In this document: piece after piece, positions 26,294 through 34,595 of the stretch | Layout: every line of letters starts with the position of its first letter | Numbering within the stretch: the stretch's first letter is position 1 | Source: Prevotella sp. | GTDB taxonomy: Bacteria; Bacteroidota; Bacteroidia; Bacteroidales; Bacteroidaceae | Assembly (NCBI GenBank): GCA_017460515.1 | Contig: JAFUAY010000012.1 | Coordinates: 186,001-250,000, forward strand | Length of the DNA: 64,000 nt | Reading direction: 5' to 3' | Notes under the pieces: model-generated | What the model saw: the letters and a program-made list of their open reading frames with translations, nothing else | Databases searched by the model: none | Told to the model about the DNA's origin: nothing | Program-made: the position numbers and the translations under genes

Positions 26294-26423
26294 CTAATAG
26301 AATTGCCATAATCATTGCTTCTAGAAATAATTATTAGTTCCGTTCCTTTCCGCGGATTCCATCCGCGCCCATTACTTATCTCCGCCTCTTCTATTATCTG
26401 TACCTATAATCCTTGTTATCGCC

Positions 26424-27605
26424 CTACATCTCATGCGCCATCATCCACTCCACAATCTGATGGAACACCTCACCAGCCATTCCTCCGCCACTGGCCGGAA
26501 GCCCCAGTTTGTTCATGCTGACAATGATACTGTACTTAGGTTCAAAAGCAGGAAAGTATCCACAGAACGCAACTTGGTACTCGTTTAAATAGATATCCTC
26601 ACCAAACTCATATTCATTCACTTGCGACGTTCCTGTCTTACCGGCAACCTGAACATACGTCGAACCAGCCTTTCTGCCTAATCCCTGACTCACCACATGT
26701 TCCAGCACAACCTGCATGCTGTCAATATTCTTTTTGCTGGCTATCTGAGGATTGACAATCTCTGCTTCGCCCGTCTTTAATGTGGGCTTCACCATCTTTC
26801 CACCATTTGCGATGGCATTATAGAACGTGAGTACCTGAATGGGAGTTATCTTTCGCTCATAGCCAATAGCACTCCACCATATTTTCCATTCCGCCCAGTC
26901 TTTATCTTTTGGTGAACTATAGCTTGACAACCTCAGCCCTTCAACGCCCTTAATACTATCAGGCTTACCAAAACACATTTTTTCCAACAAGTTGAAGTAT
27001 TCCTGCTGATTCTCTCCAAATGCTTTATTTACCGCAATACCAATGCCAATATTTGAGCTAACCTCTAAAGCCCTATCGAGCGTAATGGTCCCATAGCCGC
27101 CACGATGCCAATTATGATCCTTCATCACCAAGTCTTCTCCAATTGACATTATCCCGTTTCCGACGCAGACAGTATCACTCAATTCCATCTTTCCCGTCTC
27201 CAGGACAGCCAGCAGCGATGCCGTCTTTATCAATGAACCAAGTTCCTGCTGGTAAGCGAAGTTATTACAAGCTTGATACTTTCCTTCATAGTTACGCTCC
27301 AATCCCACCATCGCCTTTATCTCACCAGTCTGCACTTCCATCACGATAGCCTGACCATGCAGAGCACCAATCAACGTCATCTCGTCCGTTAATAAAGAGT
27401 CAACTGCATGCTGCAACTCCGCTACGATGGTCGGATCTCCTATCTTCTTCCCTGTCTTTATCTTCTCCGGTTGCTGAAGCGTATATCCCCAGTAGAATCC
27501 ACCTGCTAAAGCTATCATCAATAGTACGATAACGCCAACAATCCACTTATAGCGTTTCTTTTCATTTTGGGGAGTACCCAGTACTTGTAGTTCGTCGTTC
27601 ATCAT
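26424..27605 (-). CDS. Stand-alone penicillin-binding transpeptidase domain protein
   Basis: A small DD-transpeptidase-like protein. Of 393 residues, 21-43 form one membrane anchor and the rest a penicillin-binding fold with all three motifs: S-L-I-K near residue 125 (QELGSLIKTASLLAVLE), SSN near 182 (ALEVSSNIGIGIAVN) and KTGT near 323 (VAGKTGTSQVNEYEF). The pedestal/dimerisation domain of FtsI or PBP2 is missing, as is a transglycosylase domain, so it resembles BlaR/MecR-like sensors or a specialised cross-linking enzyme. It overlaps the LytTR regulator gene by four bases, which suggests a regulated function and not housekeeping wall synthesis. Confidence 0.8.
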   Translation of the reverse strand: MMNDELQVLGTPQNEKKRYKWIVGVIVLLMIALAGGFYWGYTLQQPEKIKTGKKIGDPTIVAELQHAVDSLLTDEMTLIGALHGQAIVMEVQTGEIKAMVGLERNYEGKYQACNNFAYQQELGSLIKTASLLAVLETGKMELSDTVCVGNGIMSIGEDLVMKDHNWHRGGYGTITLDRALEVSSNIGIGIAVNKAFGENQQEYFNLLEKMCFGKPDSIKGVEGLRLSSYSSPKDKDWAEWKIWWSAIGYERKITPIQVLTFYNAIANGGKMVKPTLKTGEAEIVNPQIASKKNIDSMQVVLEHVVSQGLGRKAGSTYVQVAGKTGTSQVNEYEFGEDIYLNEYQVAFCGYFPAFEPKYSIIVSMNKLGLPASGGGMAGEVFHQIVEWMMAHEM

Positions 27606-27985
27606 AGTCTGTCCTCCCTTTCCTTTTCTGCTTCAATTAAAGTCTTCAGTTGCTTCAGTGCCTCTTTCGATGCTTGTAGTGTAAAAGCCGTATTCACATT
27701 CATATTCGACATCACCAGCTGTTGCTTATTCACATTAATCTTATGTATATAGCCCCTGTTGATGATCAGTTGCTTACCCAGTCGGATGAACGTCATTGCC
27801 TCCTGTCCCAACTGTTCCTCCAACAACTGCTGGCAGTGAGCCAGGTTCATTGTGAACACATGCTCCGTCTTATCATGCAGCACCATCGTAGAGTAGTTGC
27901 CGTCTGACTCCACGTAAACCACTCGTTCAGGTTTTACCCTGACGAGTTCGTTGGCGTTTGATATGATTAGTACCTTGTTGCTCAT
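27602..27985 (-). CDS. LytTR-type DNA-binding regulator without receiver domain
   Basis: A 127-residue protein formed by a LytTR domain alone: ELVRVKPERVVYVESDGNYSTMVLHDKTEHVFT, then the FIRLGKQLIINRGYIHKINV segment typical of the fold. There is no phosphoacceptor receiver domain, so control must come from elsewhere, for instance from the membrane protein encoded just upstream. Both ends overlap neighbours by four bases (ATGA), giving a tightly coupled three-gene operon. Direct repeats of TTTCGTACA upstream of this operon's promoter fit an autoregulatory site. Confidence 0.85.
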   Translation of the reverse strand: MSNKVLIISNANELVRVKPERVVYVESDGNYSTMVLHDKTEHVFTMNLAHCQQLLEEQLGQEAMTFIRLGKQLIINRGYIHKINVNKQQLVMSNMNVNTAFTLQASKEALKQLKTLIEAEKEREDRL

Positions 27986-28605
27986 TGCGAAACGTTTTCT
28001 TCTTCACTTTTTAGCTTGACAAGTTCCGAATCCACAAAACGCCGTACTTGGAAGAATTGTCCCAAAATTGACTGTAAGTATCCTTCAACATCCGGTATTT
28101 GATTAATGAACAGAAAATGTTTCTTACTATGCACGTGAAAAGTACTCCCTGCTTCGTTGACAGAATATATCACGTTGATATTATAATTGATATTGGCATC
28201 GTTAATCACTCGCTTCACTCTCGACAAAGAATCAATGTCATATAGTTCATATTCGTCCCAATACAAATACCAAACAACCACGAATGCACAATCGTTCTGG
28301 GCATCTGCTGTGAAGTGCCCTCCTTGCCACATAAAACGAATCTGATTGTCCTCCTCGTCAATCTCATACTGACACCCCATCTTCGTCAGGGTATCCAGGA
28401 ATAAGTCACGTGTTCCTTTTGTTTCTTCCATATCTTCTTTACTTCTTTCTAATGCTTCACTCATAATCTGTCGAGCAGCAACATCCTGGTTTATTGAGAT
28501 ATGTTTCCGTTTTTCTTTCTCTTCTTTTCTCTTACCCCACCAGTTCGAAAGTGAAACAATTAAGCCACACACGATAACTGCAAAAAGAAAACCTATTGCC
28601 TCCAT
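27982..28605 (-). CDS. Membrane-anchored protein of unknown function in the LytTR operon
   Basis: About 207 residues: one N-terminal membrane helix (MEAIGFLFAVIVCGLIVSLS), a basic segment (WWGKRKEEKEKRKH), then a cytoplasmic alpha/beta domain (about 60-200) including YEIDEEDNQIRFMWQGGHFT and a C-terminal FVDSELVKLKSEEE tail. I do not recognise the family. The start at 28605 is chosen because the -7 box at 28622-28629 lies upstream of it; the longer frame to 28728 would begin before the promoter. Its position ahead of a receiver-less LytTR protein makes it a candidate sensor or inhibitor, as in LytTR regulatory pairs. That role is inference. Confidence 0.6.
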   Translation of the reverse strand: MEAIGFLFAVIVCGLIVSLSNWWGKRKEEKEKRKHISINQDVAARQIMSEALERSKEDMEETKGTRDLFLDTLTKMGCQYEIDEEDNQIRFMWQGGHFTADAQNDCAFVVVWYLYWDEYELYDIDSLSRVKRVINDANINYNINVIYSVNEAGSTFHVHSKKHFLFINQIPDVEGYLQSILGQFFQVRRFVDSELVKLKSEEENVSQ

Positions 28606-28621
28606 ACATTTTTTTTTCTTA

Positions 28622-28629
28622 CAAAGATA
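28622..28629 (-). promoter_or_regulatory. -7 box of the LytTR-transpeptidase operon
   Basis: TATCTTTG on the minus strand, 16 bases before the ATG at 28605. There is no good -33 box, in keeping with an activator-dependent promoter. Confidence 0.5.
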
Positions 28630-28669
28630 CTCAGTTTCTTTTATTATTCTGTCATTAGGAAACGTTGTT

Positions 28670-28699
28670 TGTACGAAACACCTGTTTGGCTGTACGAAA
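28670..28699 (-). promoter_or_regulatory. Direct repeat TTTCGTACA with 21-bp period, candidate LytTR site
   Basis: Two identical nonamers (28670-28678 and 28691-28699) are separated by 12 bases, about 40-70 bases upstream of the -7 box. LytTR regulators bind pairs of about 9-bp direct repeats with 12-13 bp spacing, so both geometry and position fit. Confidence 0.55.
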
Positions 28700-28705
28700 T
28701 GAATT

Positions 28706-28879
28706 TCATTTCTTACCCAGCAATGCATTCAATATCGTATTCCCGATTTTCCGTTCCATACCAGCCTTTGAGGTTGGGATGCCCGTTTTTCGCGCAATCT
28801 GTTGCTTTATTTGTGTAATTCCAAGTGCCCGCTTTAGCGAAAAGCTGAGGCCTGGGATAAGAGTTGATTTGTTTGCCAT
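28706..28879 (-). CDS. 57-residue basic protein, last gene of the VWA-kinase-AbiGi operon
   Basis: A small reading frame found by direct reading. Its ATG overlaps the stop of the AbiGi-family gene in the arrangement TAATG, which strongly suggests coupled translation. The product MANKSTLIPGLSFSLKRALG, continuing ITQIKQQIARKTGIPTSKAG and MERKIGNTILNALLGKK, is rich in lysine and arginine (pI clearly basic). It contains an SFS-KRALG-T-KQ-IARKTGIPT pattern that I believe occurs in other short Bacteroidales proteins. Function is unknown; an antitoxin, a toxin or an RNA-binding partner is possible. Confidence 0.65.
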   Translation of the reverse strand: MANKSTLIPGLSFSLKRALGITQIKQQIARKTGIPTSKAGMERKIGNTILNALLGKK

Positions 28880-29592
28880 TAAAAATCCTCATTAATCTGT
28901 TTAACTGTTATTATTCGAGAGTATAGCTGTTCTAAAAGTTTATAATTAGCATATTGTCTGTTTAGATATTTAATCATATGCTTAACCTCCGTTTCTTCCT
29001 TTACGATAATATAGGCAATGTCTTCTGGCTTTAGAATTAATTTGCAATTCTTTGTTCTTATGCTTAGATCCTCAACTTTTTCTTTTTCATCATAGTCACC
29101 TGTCAAGATTTCAAGGTGAATATCTTTTGAAATTTGAGGAACATACCTCCACTCTCTTTCGTTATAAAATTTGCGTTTAAGTTCGGAATTTTTGTTATAA
29201 CCATTAACTTTCTTTACATAGTATAGCATCAATTCTTCAAAATCCATTCTCTTTAGGTTATCAGAAGGGGTGGTATAGTTAGAGATATAATATTCAATTT
29301 TATTTCTCATAATAGATCCTTTAGACAAATATGTCACAGGAGTAATATTATTGTCTCTAGCAAAGGATTTACATATCCCAATTCCATAACACCCATATCC
29401 TTTTTCTTCATCAATATGGTCTTTTACTTGTGAGAGTGGTATATCGCAAAAACAAAGCATTGGGATTGCCAAGTCTTTACCATTCCATTTCTTTTCTATG
29501 CAATAACGAGGCCATAATCCTTCCTCTAATGATTGCTTGAGGTATTTAAATTCCCTAGTAAAATGGAACAATGTGTTTGAACTTATTGCCAT
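28879..29592 (-). CDS. AbiGi-family abortive-infection protein
   Basis: About 237 residues matching the Pfam AbiGi family (annotated as abortive-infection antitoxin AbiGi). The start MAISSNTLFHFTREFKYLKQ is followed by SLEEGLWPRYCIEKKWNG, then AIPMLCFCDIPLSQVKDHI and YGCYGIGICKSFARDNNITP, all near-canonical for the family. The ATG at 29592 is preferred over 29655, since the extra 21 residues are unconserved and overlap the preceding gene. In Lactococcus AbiGi pairs with the AbiGii toxin, which is absent here. The neighbouring genes suggest it is the downstream element of a multi-gene defence operon. Confidence 0.8.
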   Translation of the reverse strand: MAISSNTLFHFTREFKYLKQSLEEGLWPRYCIEKKWNGKDLAIPMLCFCDIPLSQVKDHIDEEKGYGCYGIGICKSFARDNNITPVTYLSKGSIMRNKIEYYISNYTTPSDNLKRMDFEELMLYYVKKVNGYNKNSELKRKFYNEREWRYVPQISKDIHLEILTGDYDEKEKVEDLSIRTKNCKLILKPEDIAYIIVKEETEVKHMIKYLNRQYANYKLLEQLYSRIITVKQINEDF

Positions 29593-29602
29593 ACCTTTTT
29601 TT

Positions 29603-31042
29603 TTATGAATTATTCGTTTTAATATATGCCGATGGATTCTCTTGAATCTTGGCAAGTTCTTCCTCTCGCCATTTGTCCAAGGCTATTTGTAGAAGTTCCG
29701 CTTGGGTCTTGGCAATTTTTTCCATCAATTCCTTATTTGCTTTGATTTCTTCTTCAAGCCTCTGGCGGTTCTTCTCAGTGGAAATCTGTATTTCAGTATT
29801 TATGACATCGTTAATATCAGATTTCTTTTTACAGGCCAAAACCTCTATCTTATGTTTTTCTGCATCCAGCAAGTTCTCGTAGGAGCCATCAGCTACCATC
29901 ATTCTAAGAAATGTTGGTGCAGTTTCTACTATAATGAATAGAAGCATTATGAATATTGAAGAAATATTAGTAGCCGGACTTTCTTCCTTTAATTCTGAGA
30001 AAGCTTTCATCCTTGCTTGAAATCCTTTATATTGAACTTCTAACTTATCTCTGAAAGAGCCTTTGGTCTTGATGTCTTCTTCTGTCCAATCCTTATGACG
30101 TACTTTCGATTCATTAATAATTAGATTAAGAGAATCTATTTCTTGGTGCAATCTTTCACTTTCTTTTTGTGTTTCTGCCTGTTTGTTACCCATCAATGTC
30201 TTTAAAGTTGCATCAGAAGCTGCCACCTGTCCCTGCTTACCTCTAATAGCTGCAGCAAGAGCATTCCTTTGAGATACAGCAGATGCGCGTTTACTCCTTA
30301 GACTCCCTAATTTACTTAATATAGATTGGTATTGTGAATTATCTGAGGTCATAGAATTCAGTTGGCGTTGCAAGGGGACTATTTTCTGATCATAACTACG
30401 AATCATATTATTTTCAGCATTTAGTTTGGTTTGTAGATCATTAATATCCGACAGGAGATTATTTGTTTCTGTGCTACTAGTCGTAATTTGAGTATCGAAC
30501 ATAGCGACACCATTCAATATCTCATCTCGTTTTTGCGAGGTAGAGTCTCTCCGATGAATGGTTTCACCAATCTTTTCGTTTAGCAGTCTATCTTTGTCCT
30601 GTTCTATTTGAATATCTATGGCATCTTCAAATATCTTAAGTTCAAGTGGGGTTGAAATTACTATACCAAGAAATATCGCCATAACTATTCGAGGAAGTCC
30701 AGATACTAACTCCTGCCAACTGATAGTTACTTTACCATCAGAATACATAGTATTTACAATTAGACGATCAAGATTAAAAATAAGCATTCCCCAAAAGATG
30801 CCAAAGATGACTGCAACAATTGAATTATCAAATACTGTTGAAATGGCATAACCGCCCGACAATGCAGCCATACATGCAGTAAAGAAGATAGTTCCTCCCA
30901 TGCCAGCATACTTAGCATATTCTGTTGGACATTGACGAAGAATTTTCCTGTTTACACCAGAACAGAGCCATAAAAATTCATTGATTCGCCCACCCCATAC
31001 TACTATTTCACTACCATCGTATATTGACTTTTTTTCTTCCAT
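29603..31042 (-). CDS. DUF4407 membrane protein with long coiled coil
   Basis: A 479-residue integral membrane protein. Hydrophobic segments lie at about 45-70, 75-100 and 115-140 (SGLPRIVMAIFLGIVISTPL). A long cytoplasmic or periplasmic coiled coil (about 145-345) follows, then a fourth membrane segment near 355-380 (ISSIFIMLLFIIVETAPTFL) and a second charged coiled coil to the end. The DUF4407 core (FLWLCSGVNRKILRQCPTEY, then YAKYAGMGGTIFF) is clear. Biochemical function is unknown; in this operon it may be the membrane effector or sensor. ATG 31042 is chosen over GTG 31045, which overlaps the preceding stop. Confidence 0.85.
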   Translation of the reverse strand: MEEKKSIYDGSEIVVWGGRINEFLWLCSGVNRKILRQCPTEYAKYAGMGGTIFFTACMAALSGGYAISTVFDNSIVAVIFGIFWGMLIFNLDRLIVNTMYSDGKVTISWQELVSGLPRIVMAIFLGIVISTPLELKIFEDAIDIQIEQDKDRLLNEKIGETIHRRDSTSQKRDEILNGVAMFDTQITTSSTETNNLLSDINDLQTKLNAENNMIRSYDQKIVPLQRQLNSMTSDNSQYQSILSKLGSLRSKRASAVSQRNALAAAIRGKQGQVAASDATLKTLMGNKQAETQKESERLHQEIDSLNLIINESKVRHKDWTEEDIKTKGSFRDKLEVQYKGFQARMKAFSELKEESPATNISSIFIMLLFIIVETAPTFLRMMVADGSYENLLDAEKHKIEVLACKKKSDINDVINTEIQISTEKNRQRLEEEIKANKELMEKIAKTQAELLQIALDKWREEELAKIQENPSAYIKTNNS

Positions 31043-31044
31043 CA

Positions 31045-32088
31045 CTATTTTCTTATTATATGATTAAACACCTTTTTTATTGAACTCATTAAATTGAAAC
31101 TTGTCTTTGGTAATGGTGGGGAAAGTTTCTGAAAAAGCCCAGCTTCTGTAAGAGATTTTACCTTTGGAACTTCCACCGTTATCCAATCTATATTGATTGT
31201 TGGGAACTTTACTTCCACATTGTATTTGGGTCTATTGATTGTAAATGTTTGCTTAATTGTAAAATTGGGTGGCGATGCCAACAGAATATTTGCCTGCTTA
31301 ATCGGAAAGGTCTTAACTGTAAGCCGTTCATTCTTCATGCCAAACTGATCTTTGGCCTGCAGAATATAAACAGTATCACTTGTTGGTTCTACAGTTTTGC
31401 TTCCACATGGTTCTACCTCTTCTGAGCCAAGCCAAACCTTAGTAGCATTTGTGACGTTCCATGTTAAAAGGACTGGTAAGGAAGGGAATACGTATTCCTT
31501 GTCAGCAGAGAAACTTATAGCACATTCATAAAAGACTCCTATTTGTAATTCTTCTGAAAAGTAGGATTCGTTATCCAAAGCCTGCGCCTCTACTATATAG
31601 TTTGTTGTAACATCAGGGTAGACTGTCTGATTACCAATTAGAGGTATCTCTGTTCTGTTGTCTGCAATTATCAGGTAAGCCTTTCTTGCATTTTCTATGT
31701 TCCATGATAATGTTGATTGTTCCTTGCGCCCGCTTCTTAGTTTTGATTTGTCAGCAGAGAAACTTATAGATGGACGCTCTATAAAGTCCATTTTAAAATT
31801 TACAGTTCTTGTTGTTATCTCTGAGTTGGAGAGCATAAAACTTATATTAGATTCGTCTGGTTTGTCAATACTATACGAATCTTTGCCCGAAACATCAATC
31901 GTCTCACCTTTATAATAGATTGACATATTTTCGCAATGTTCTGTTTGCCACCTTATCATTATAGGTTTGCCAAACAGAACTTTATCATATTGGAAGTCAA
32001 CTATTTTAGGGGCATGTGTTTCACACACCTCACAAACATCCAATGAATCTGGGTTCTCAGTCTCGCAATTTCTACAAATCCAACTCAT
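31045..32088 (-). CDS. Zinc-finger protein with Ig-like repeats and C-terminal tail
   Basis: The 347-residue protein begins with a RanBP2-like zinc finger, MSWICRNCETENPDSLDVCE then VC (C-x2-C-x10-C-x2-C). Three beta-sandwich (Ig-like) repeats follow, each with an ISFSADK or related entry and a LxWN/RW central strand (about 30-115, 115-195, 195-275). The last about 70 residues are proline- and lysine-rich and end in a short basic helix. No signal peptide is seen, so it is cytoplasmic. It likely works as an adaptor or recognition module for the kinase/phosphatase pair in the same operon. This role is inference. Confidence 0.6.
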   Translation of the reverse strand: MSWICRNCETENPDSLDVCEVCETHAPKIVDFQYDKVLFGKPIMIRWQTEHCENMSIYYKGETIDVSGKDSYSIDKPDESNISFMLSNSEITTRTVNFKMDFIERPSISFSADKSKLRSGRKEQSTLSWNIENARKAYLIIADNRTEIPLIGNQTVYPDVTTNYIVEAQALDNESYFSEELQIGVFYECAISFSADKEYVFPSLPVLLTWNVTNATKVWLGSEEVEPCGSKTVEPTSDTVYILQAKDQFGMKNERLTVKTFPIKQANILLASPPNFTIKQTFTINRPKYNVEVKFPTINIDWITVEVPKVKSLTEAGLFQKLSPPLPKTSFNLMSSIKKVFNHIIRK

Positions 32089-32100
32089 AGCATTTTAACA

Positions 32101-32502
32101 TTAGTGGAACGTCCTTGTTGCAATCATAGCATTAATAAATCTCTTAAAAGTAGAATTATTAACACGTCCACATATTTTGCATTTGGGATTACAATGCTGA
32201 TTTATAATGTATTCATTTCCTACTTTTTCAATACAAGCATGAGCTAGAGCATGCCTAAGGTGAGTAAGCAAAGGAACACATATACTACGACCATTAATAA
32301 CAATCGTATTAGTGGTGGCAGGCATAGCAAACACGACCTTCTTTGTTTTAGTACTATTCTTTATGGTAATAGTATCTCGTATTTGCTTATCTATCTTGTT
32401 GTAATCATACCCTTTGTGCTTATTTTCCTTTTCGTATTGATATAAGATATCATACAAAAAGATTAAATCATTCCCCTTTAAATTTGAATTGAATTTACAC
32501 AT
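32101..32502 (-). CDS. Small protein with a HEPN-like R-x4-H motif and a cysteine cluster
   Basis: A 133-residue protein that I do not assign to a named family. Residues LTHLRHALAHACIEK contain R-H-A-L-A-H, the R-x4-H arrangement that forms the RNase active site of HEPN domains, within a predicted helix. A C-x3-C-x2-C cluster (HCNPKCKICGRVNN) follows near the C-terminus and could bind zinc. It sits between the kinase gene (12 bases upstream) and the zinc-finger gene (12 bases downstream). If it is a HEPN ribonuclease it would be the obvious effector of the operon, but the call rests on one motif. Confidence 0.45.
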   Translation of the reverse strand: MCKFNSNLKGNDLIFLYDILYQYEKENKHKGYDYNKIDKQIRDTITIKNSTKTKKVVFAMPATTNTIVINGRSICVPLLTHLRHALAHACIEKVGNEYIINQHCNPKCKICGRVNNSTFKRFINAMIATRTFH

Positions 32503-32514
32503 ATTGATTCTTTG

Positions 32515-33606
32515 TTAACTAACATCCCAAGTCTTGCTGCGAAGATTCGTTTTTGTAGGTTTCGAATCTGACGCAACAGATATTTCTTTTTCTGTAGAAC
32601 TTGCTTTGTCCTTTTTGAAAGTACTTCGTAAACCAACTTTTTCAGAAGGAGAAGGAACAACAGTGTCTCTAATACATGATCCACCACTTGTGGTAAAGTC
32701 TGAGGTCTTAATTCCTTTAAGAATTTCGAAAACTTCATAAATTGTAGGACGCTCGTTAGGATTTTTCCGCAACATCCAATCGAGGAGGTTCTTTATCCCA
32801 GAAGGAATGCTTTTAGCATAAGACAAAGACTTACTCTTTTCGACACACAACCAAGTACTTCCACAATCTGAAGGTAATATTGGTTTCTTGCCTGTGAAGT
32901 ACTCACTCAGTATGATGCCAAGAGTAAAGATGTCAGACTTAAGCGTAAGCGTACTTCCCGATATCTCTTCATCTTCATCCATGATGTATGCTGCTTGCTC
33001 AGGTGAATAGTATTCAGGAGTACCAACAAGGCTTTCGCGGTCAGTAGGTGGGTTGCCGCTGAAATAGCTATCATCAAAGTCAATCAGTTTACCAGAGAAT
33101 GCTAAGGAAGTCTTTTTAATAAGGATATTGTCTGGTTTCAAATCTCCATGAACAATATTGAGATCATGAAGAATGCGAATACTATGACAAACAGATTTCG
33201 CAATCAGAAGAATCTTGTCAAAAGGCAGACAAGATATTTCTTCACAGGTAAGTGATGCAGTATCTATCTTTTCAGTCACCTTATAATAACAAGTACCGCT
33301 ACGAAAAAAATCCACTGCAAAAACAAGATTACCTCCCAATGAAACCTTGGAGGCTATTCTCTTGTTGAGTTCTCTATGATGTTTCTCAAAAGCTTCACAT
33401 GCTTTGCGCCTTTGAGCCTTTACCTTTTCACTGCCAGGACTATCAGGCAAAGGATATTTGGGAGAGAGAAACTCTTTGATAAAGTATTCTTTTCCACCTT
33501 TCTTGGCAAAAGTCACTTTGCTCATGCCGCCTGCTACGACAAAATCTTTTAAGATGGTGTAGCCATTAATTGCCTCACCTTTAAGCATTGCCATCGCTTT
33601 CGTCAT
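32515..33606 (-). CDS. Hanks-type serine/threonine protein kinase (soluble)
   Basis: About 357-363 residues. The kinase domain (about 12-305) has a glycine-poor P-loop (FVVAGGMSKVTFAKKG), a lysine in EYFIKEF, the catalytic loop IVHGDLKPDNILIKK, the DFG equivalent LIDFDDSYFSG, and GTPEYYSPEQAAY. The catalytic HRD is HGD, so it is a non-RD kinase and probably not regulated by activation-loop phosphorylation. A basic Ser/Thr-rich tail (about 305-363) has no membrane segment. The gene overlaps the PP2C gene by 8-26 bases, depending on which of three in-frame ATGs (33606, 33594, 33588) is used. Together with VWA and PP2C it resembles a TerY-P triad. Confidence 0.88.
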   Translation of the reverse strand: MTKAMAMLKGEAINGYTILKDFVVAGGMSKVTFAKKGGKEYFIKEFLSPKYPLPDSPGSEKVKAQRRKACEAFEKHHRELNKRIASKVSLGGNLVFAVDFFRSGTCYYKVTEKIDTASLTCEEISCLPFDKILLIAKSVCHSIRILHDLNIVHGDLKPDNILIKKTSLAFSGKLIDFDDSYFSGNPPTDRESLVGTPEYYSPEQAAYIMDEDEEISGSTLTLKSDIFTLGIILSEYFTGKKPILPSDCGSTWLCVEKSKSLSYAKSIPSGIKNLLDWMLRKNPNERPTIYEVFEILKGIKTSDFTTSGGSCIRDTVVPSPSEKVGLRSTFKKDKASSTEKEISVASDSKPTKTNLRSKTWDVS

Positions 33607-34594
33607 TTAAGTATTTCATATATTTCTGTTTATAAGAATCCCATTCGCGTTTTATAAACTTTTCATATTCAATCTGCATCTTTGCCAACTTTTCCTTTTG
33701 GCAGGAAATGTTTGATTCCATCTCACGAATTCTTCCAACACAAGAGACCGATTGAGCAGTCATAATATTCTTGAATTTTCCAAAAGACCCGACCCCTACT
33801 CCAATTATAGATAAAGAAGCGTCATCACCTGTCACTTCTTGAATACGTTTCATAACACGATTCTTCCAATCATCCTCGTCTTTAGATTGACGTAAACATC
33901 TTTTTAGCATATCCTCAAAGTGCATAGGTGTCGGGAAATAGCCAAAACAGCCATCCGTAGCACTTATTATTGCAATAGGCTCTTTTAAAGGCTCAATCTG
34001 CATATGATTAATCTGAAAATCACGGTCAGCACAAATACAATTAGATATAGCAGCATCATTGCGTAGATTTTCCATAGGGTCATTATCTTCTTCCAAATCG
34101 TCCTTGCTAATTTGGTAGATTCCCTTTTTCGTCCACAAGTAGCAATGAGAGTCGCCAGCCCAATAACTATCGATACGAATACCATCGATACTTTCTATTA
34201 TCGTAACGAGTGCCATAGTTGTTGGGTATTCACGAACGAGTTTAGTTCGTAGCATTGATTTTGTTTGAGGCGGGAATTTTATTTGTTCTTCTTTCAATCT
34301 TCGCAATATTACAGCTTTAAGGTCTTCTATAGTAATATCGTCAGTACTCAGGTGATTAGCAAGATAAAGTTCGACAGCAGAGGCTACAATTCTTGAAGCG
34401 ACATAAGCTTTTGTATGTTCGCTTCCATAGTCTGAATCACATGTAGCTGCTCCAGCCCCACCCATTCCATCAAATACACAAACGGCACCAGACTTTCCTT
34501 TTATCATGAGAAGTGGCGGGGCATCCTCTCCATGCCCCTCCTTCTTCTCCATTACAAACTTTATTGTAACATACTTTTCTTCTTGCTTACCCAT
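33581..34594 (-). CDS. PP2C-family protein phosphatase
   Basis: A metal-dependent Ser/Thr phosphatase, about 337 residues. Motifs present are VCVFDGMGGAGAATCDSDYG (metal-binding Asp and the DGMGG signature), YWAGDSHCYLW, IISATDGCFGYFPTPMHFED and GDDASLSIIGVGVG, so all metal-ligand aspartates appear intact. A coiled C-terminal extension (about 290-337; SCQKEKLAKMQIEYEKFIKR) follows the domain. The likely substrate is the kinase encoded next. Start 34594 avoids a 38-base overlap with the VWA gene; a longer start at 34633 is possible. Confidence 0.88.
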   Translation of the reverse strand: MGKQEEKYVTIKFVMEKKEGHGEDAPPLLMIKGKSGAVCVFDGMGGAGAATCDSDYGSEHTKAYVASRIVASAVELYLANHLSTDDITIEDLKAVILRRLKEEQIKFPPQTKSMLRTKLVREYPTTMALVTIIESIDGIRIDSYWAGDSHCYLWTKKGIYQISKDDLEEDNDPMENLRNDAAISNCICADRDFQINHMQIEPLKEPIAIISATDGCFGYFPTPMHFEDMLKRCLRQSKDEDDWKNRVMKRIQEVTGDDASLSIIGVGVGSFGKFKNIMTAQSVSCVGRIREMESNISCQKEKLAKMQIEYEKFIKREWDSYKQKYMKYLNDESDGNA

Positions 34595-34595
34595 A

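Noticed and set aside
26193..26315. 40-codon frame on the minus strand with a hydrophobic N-terminus
   Set aside because: The same bases in another frame encode a recognisable tail of the paralogous protein, so this frame is probably fortuitous.
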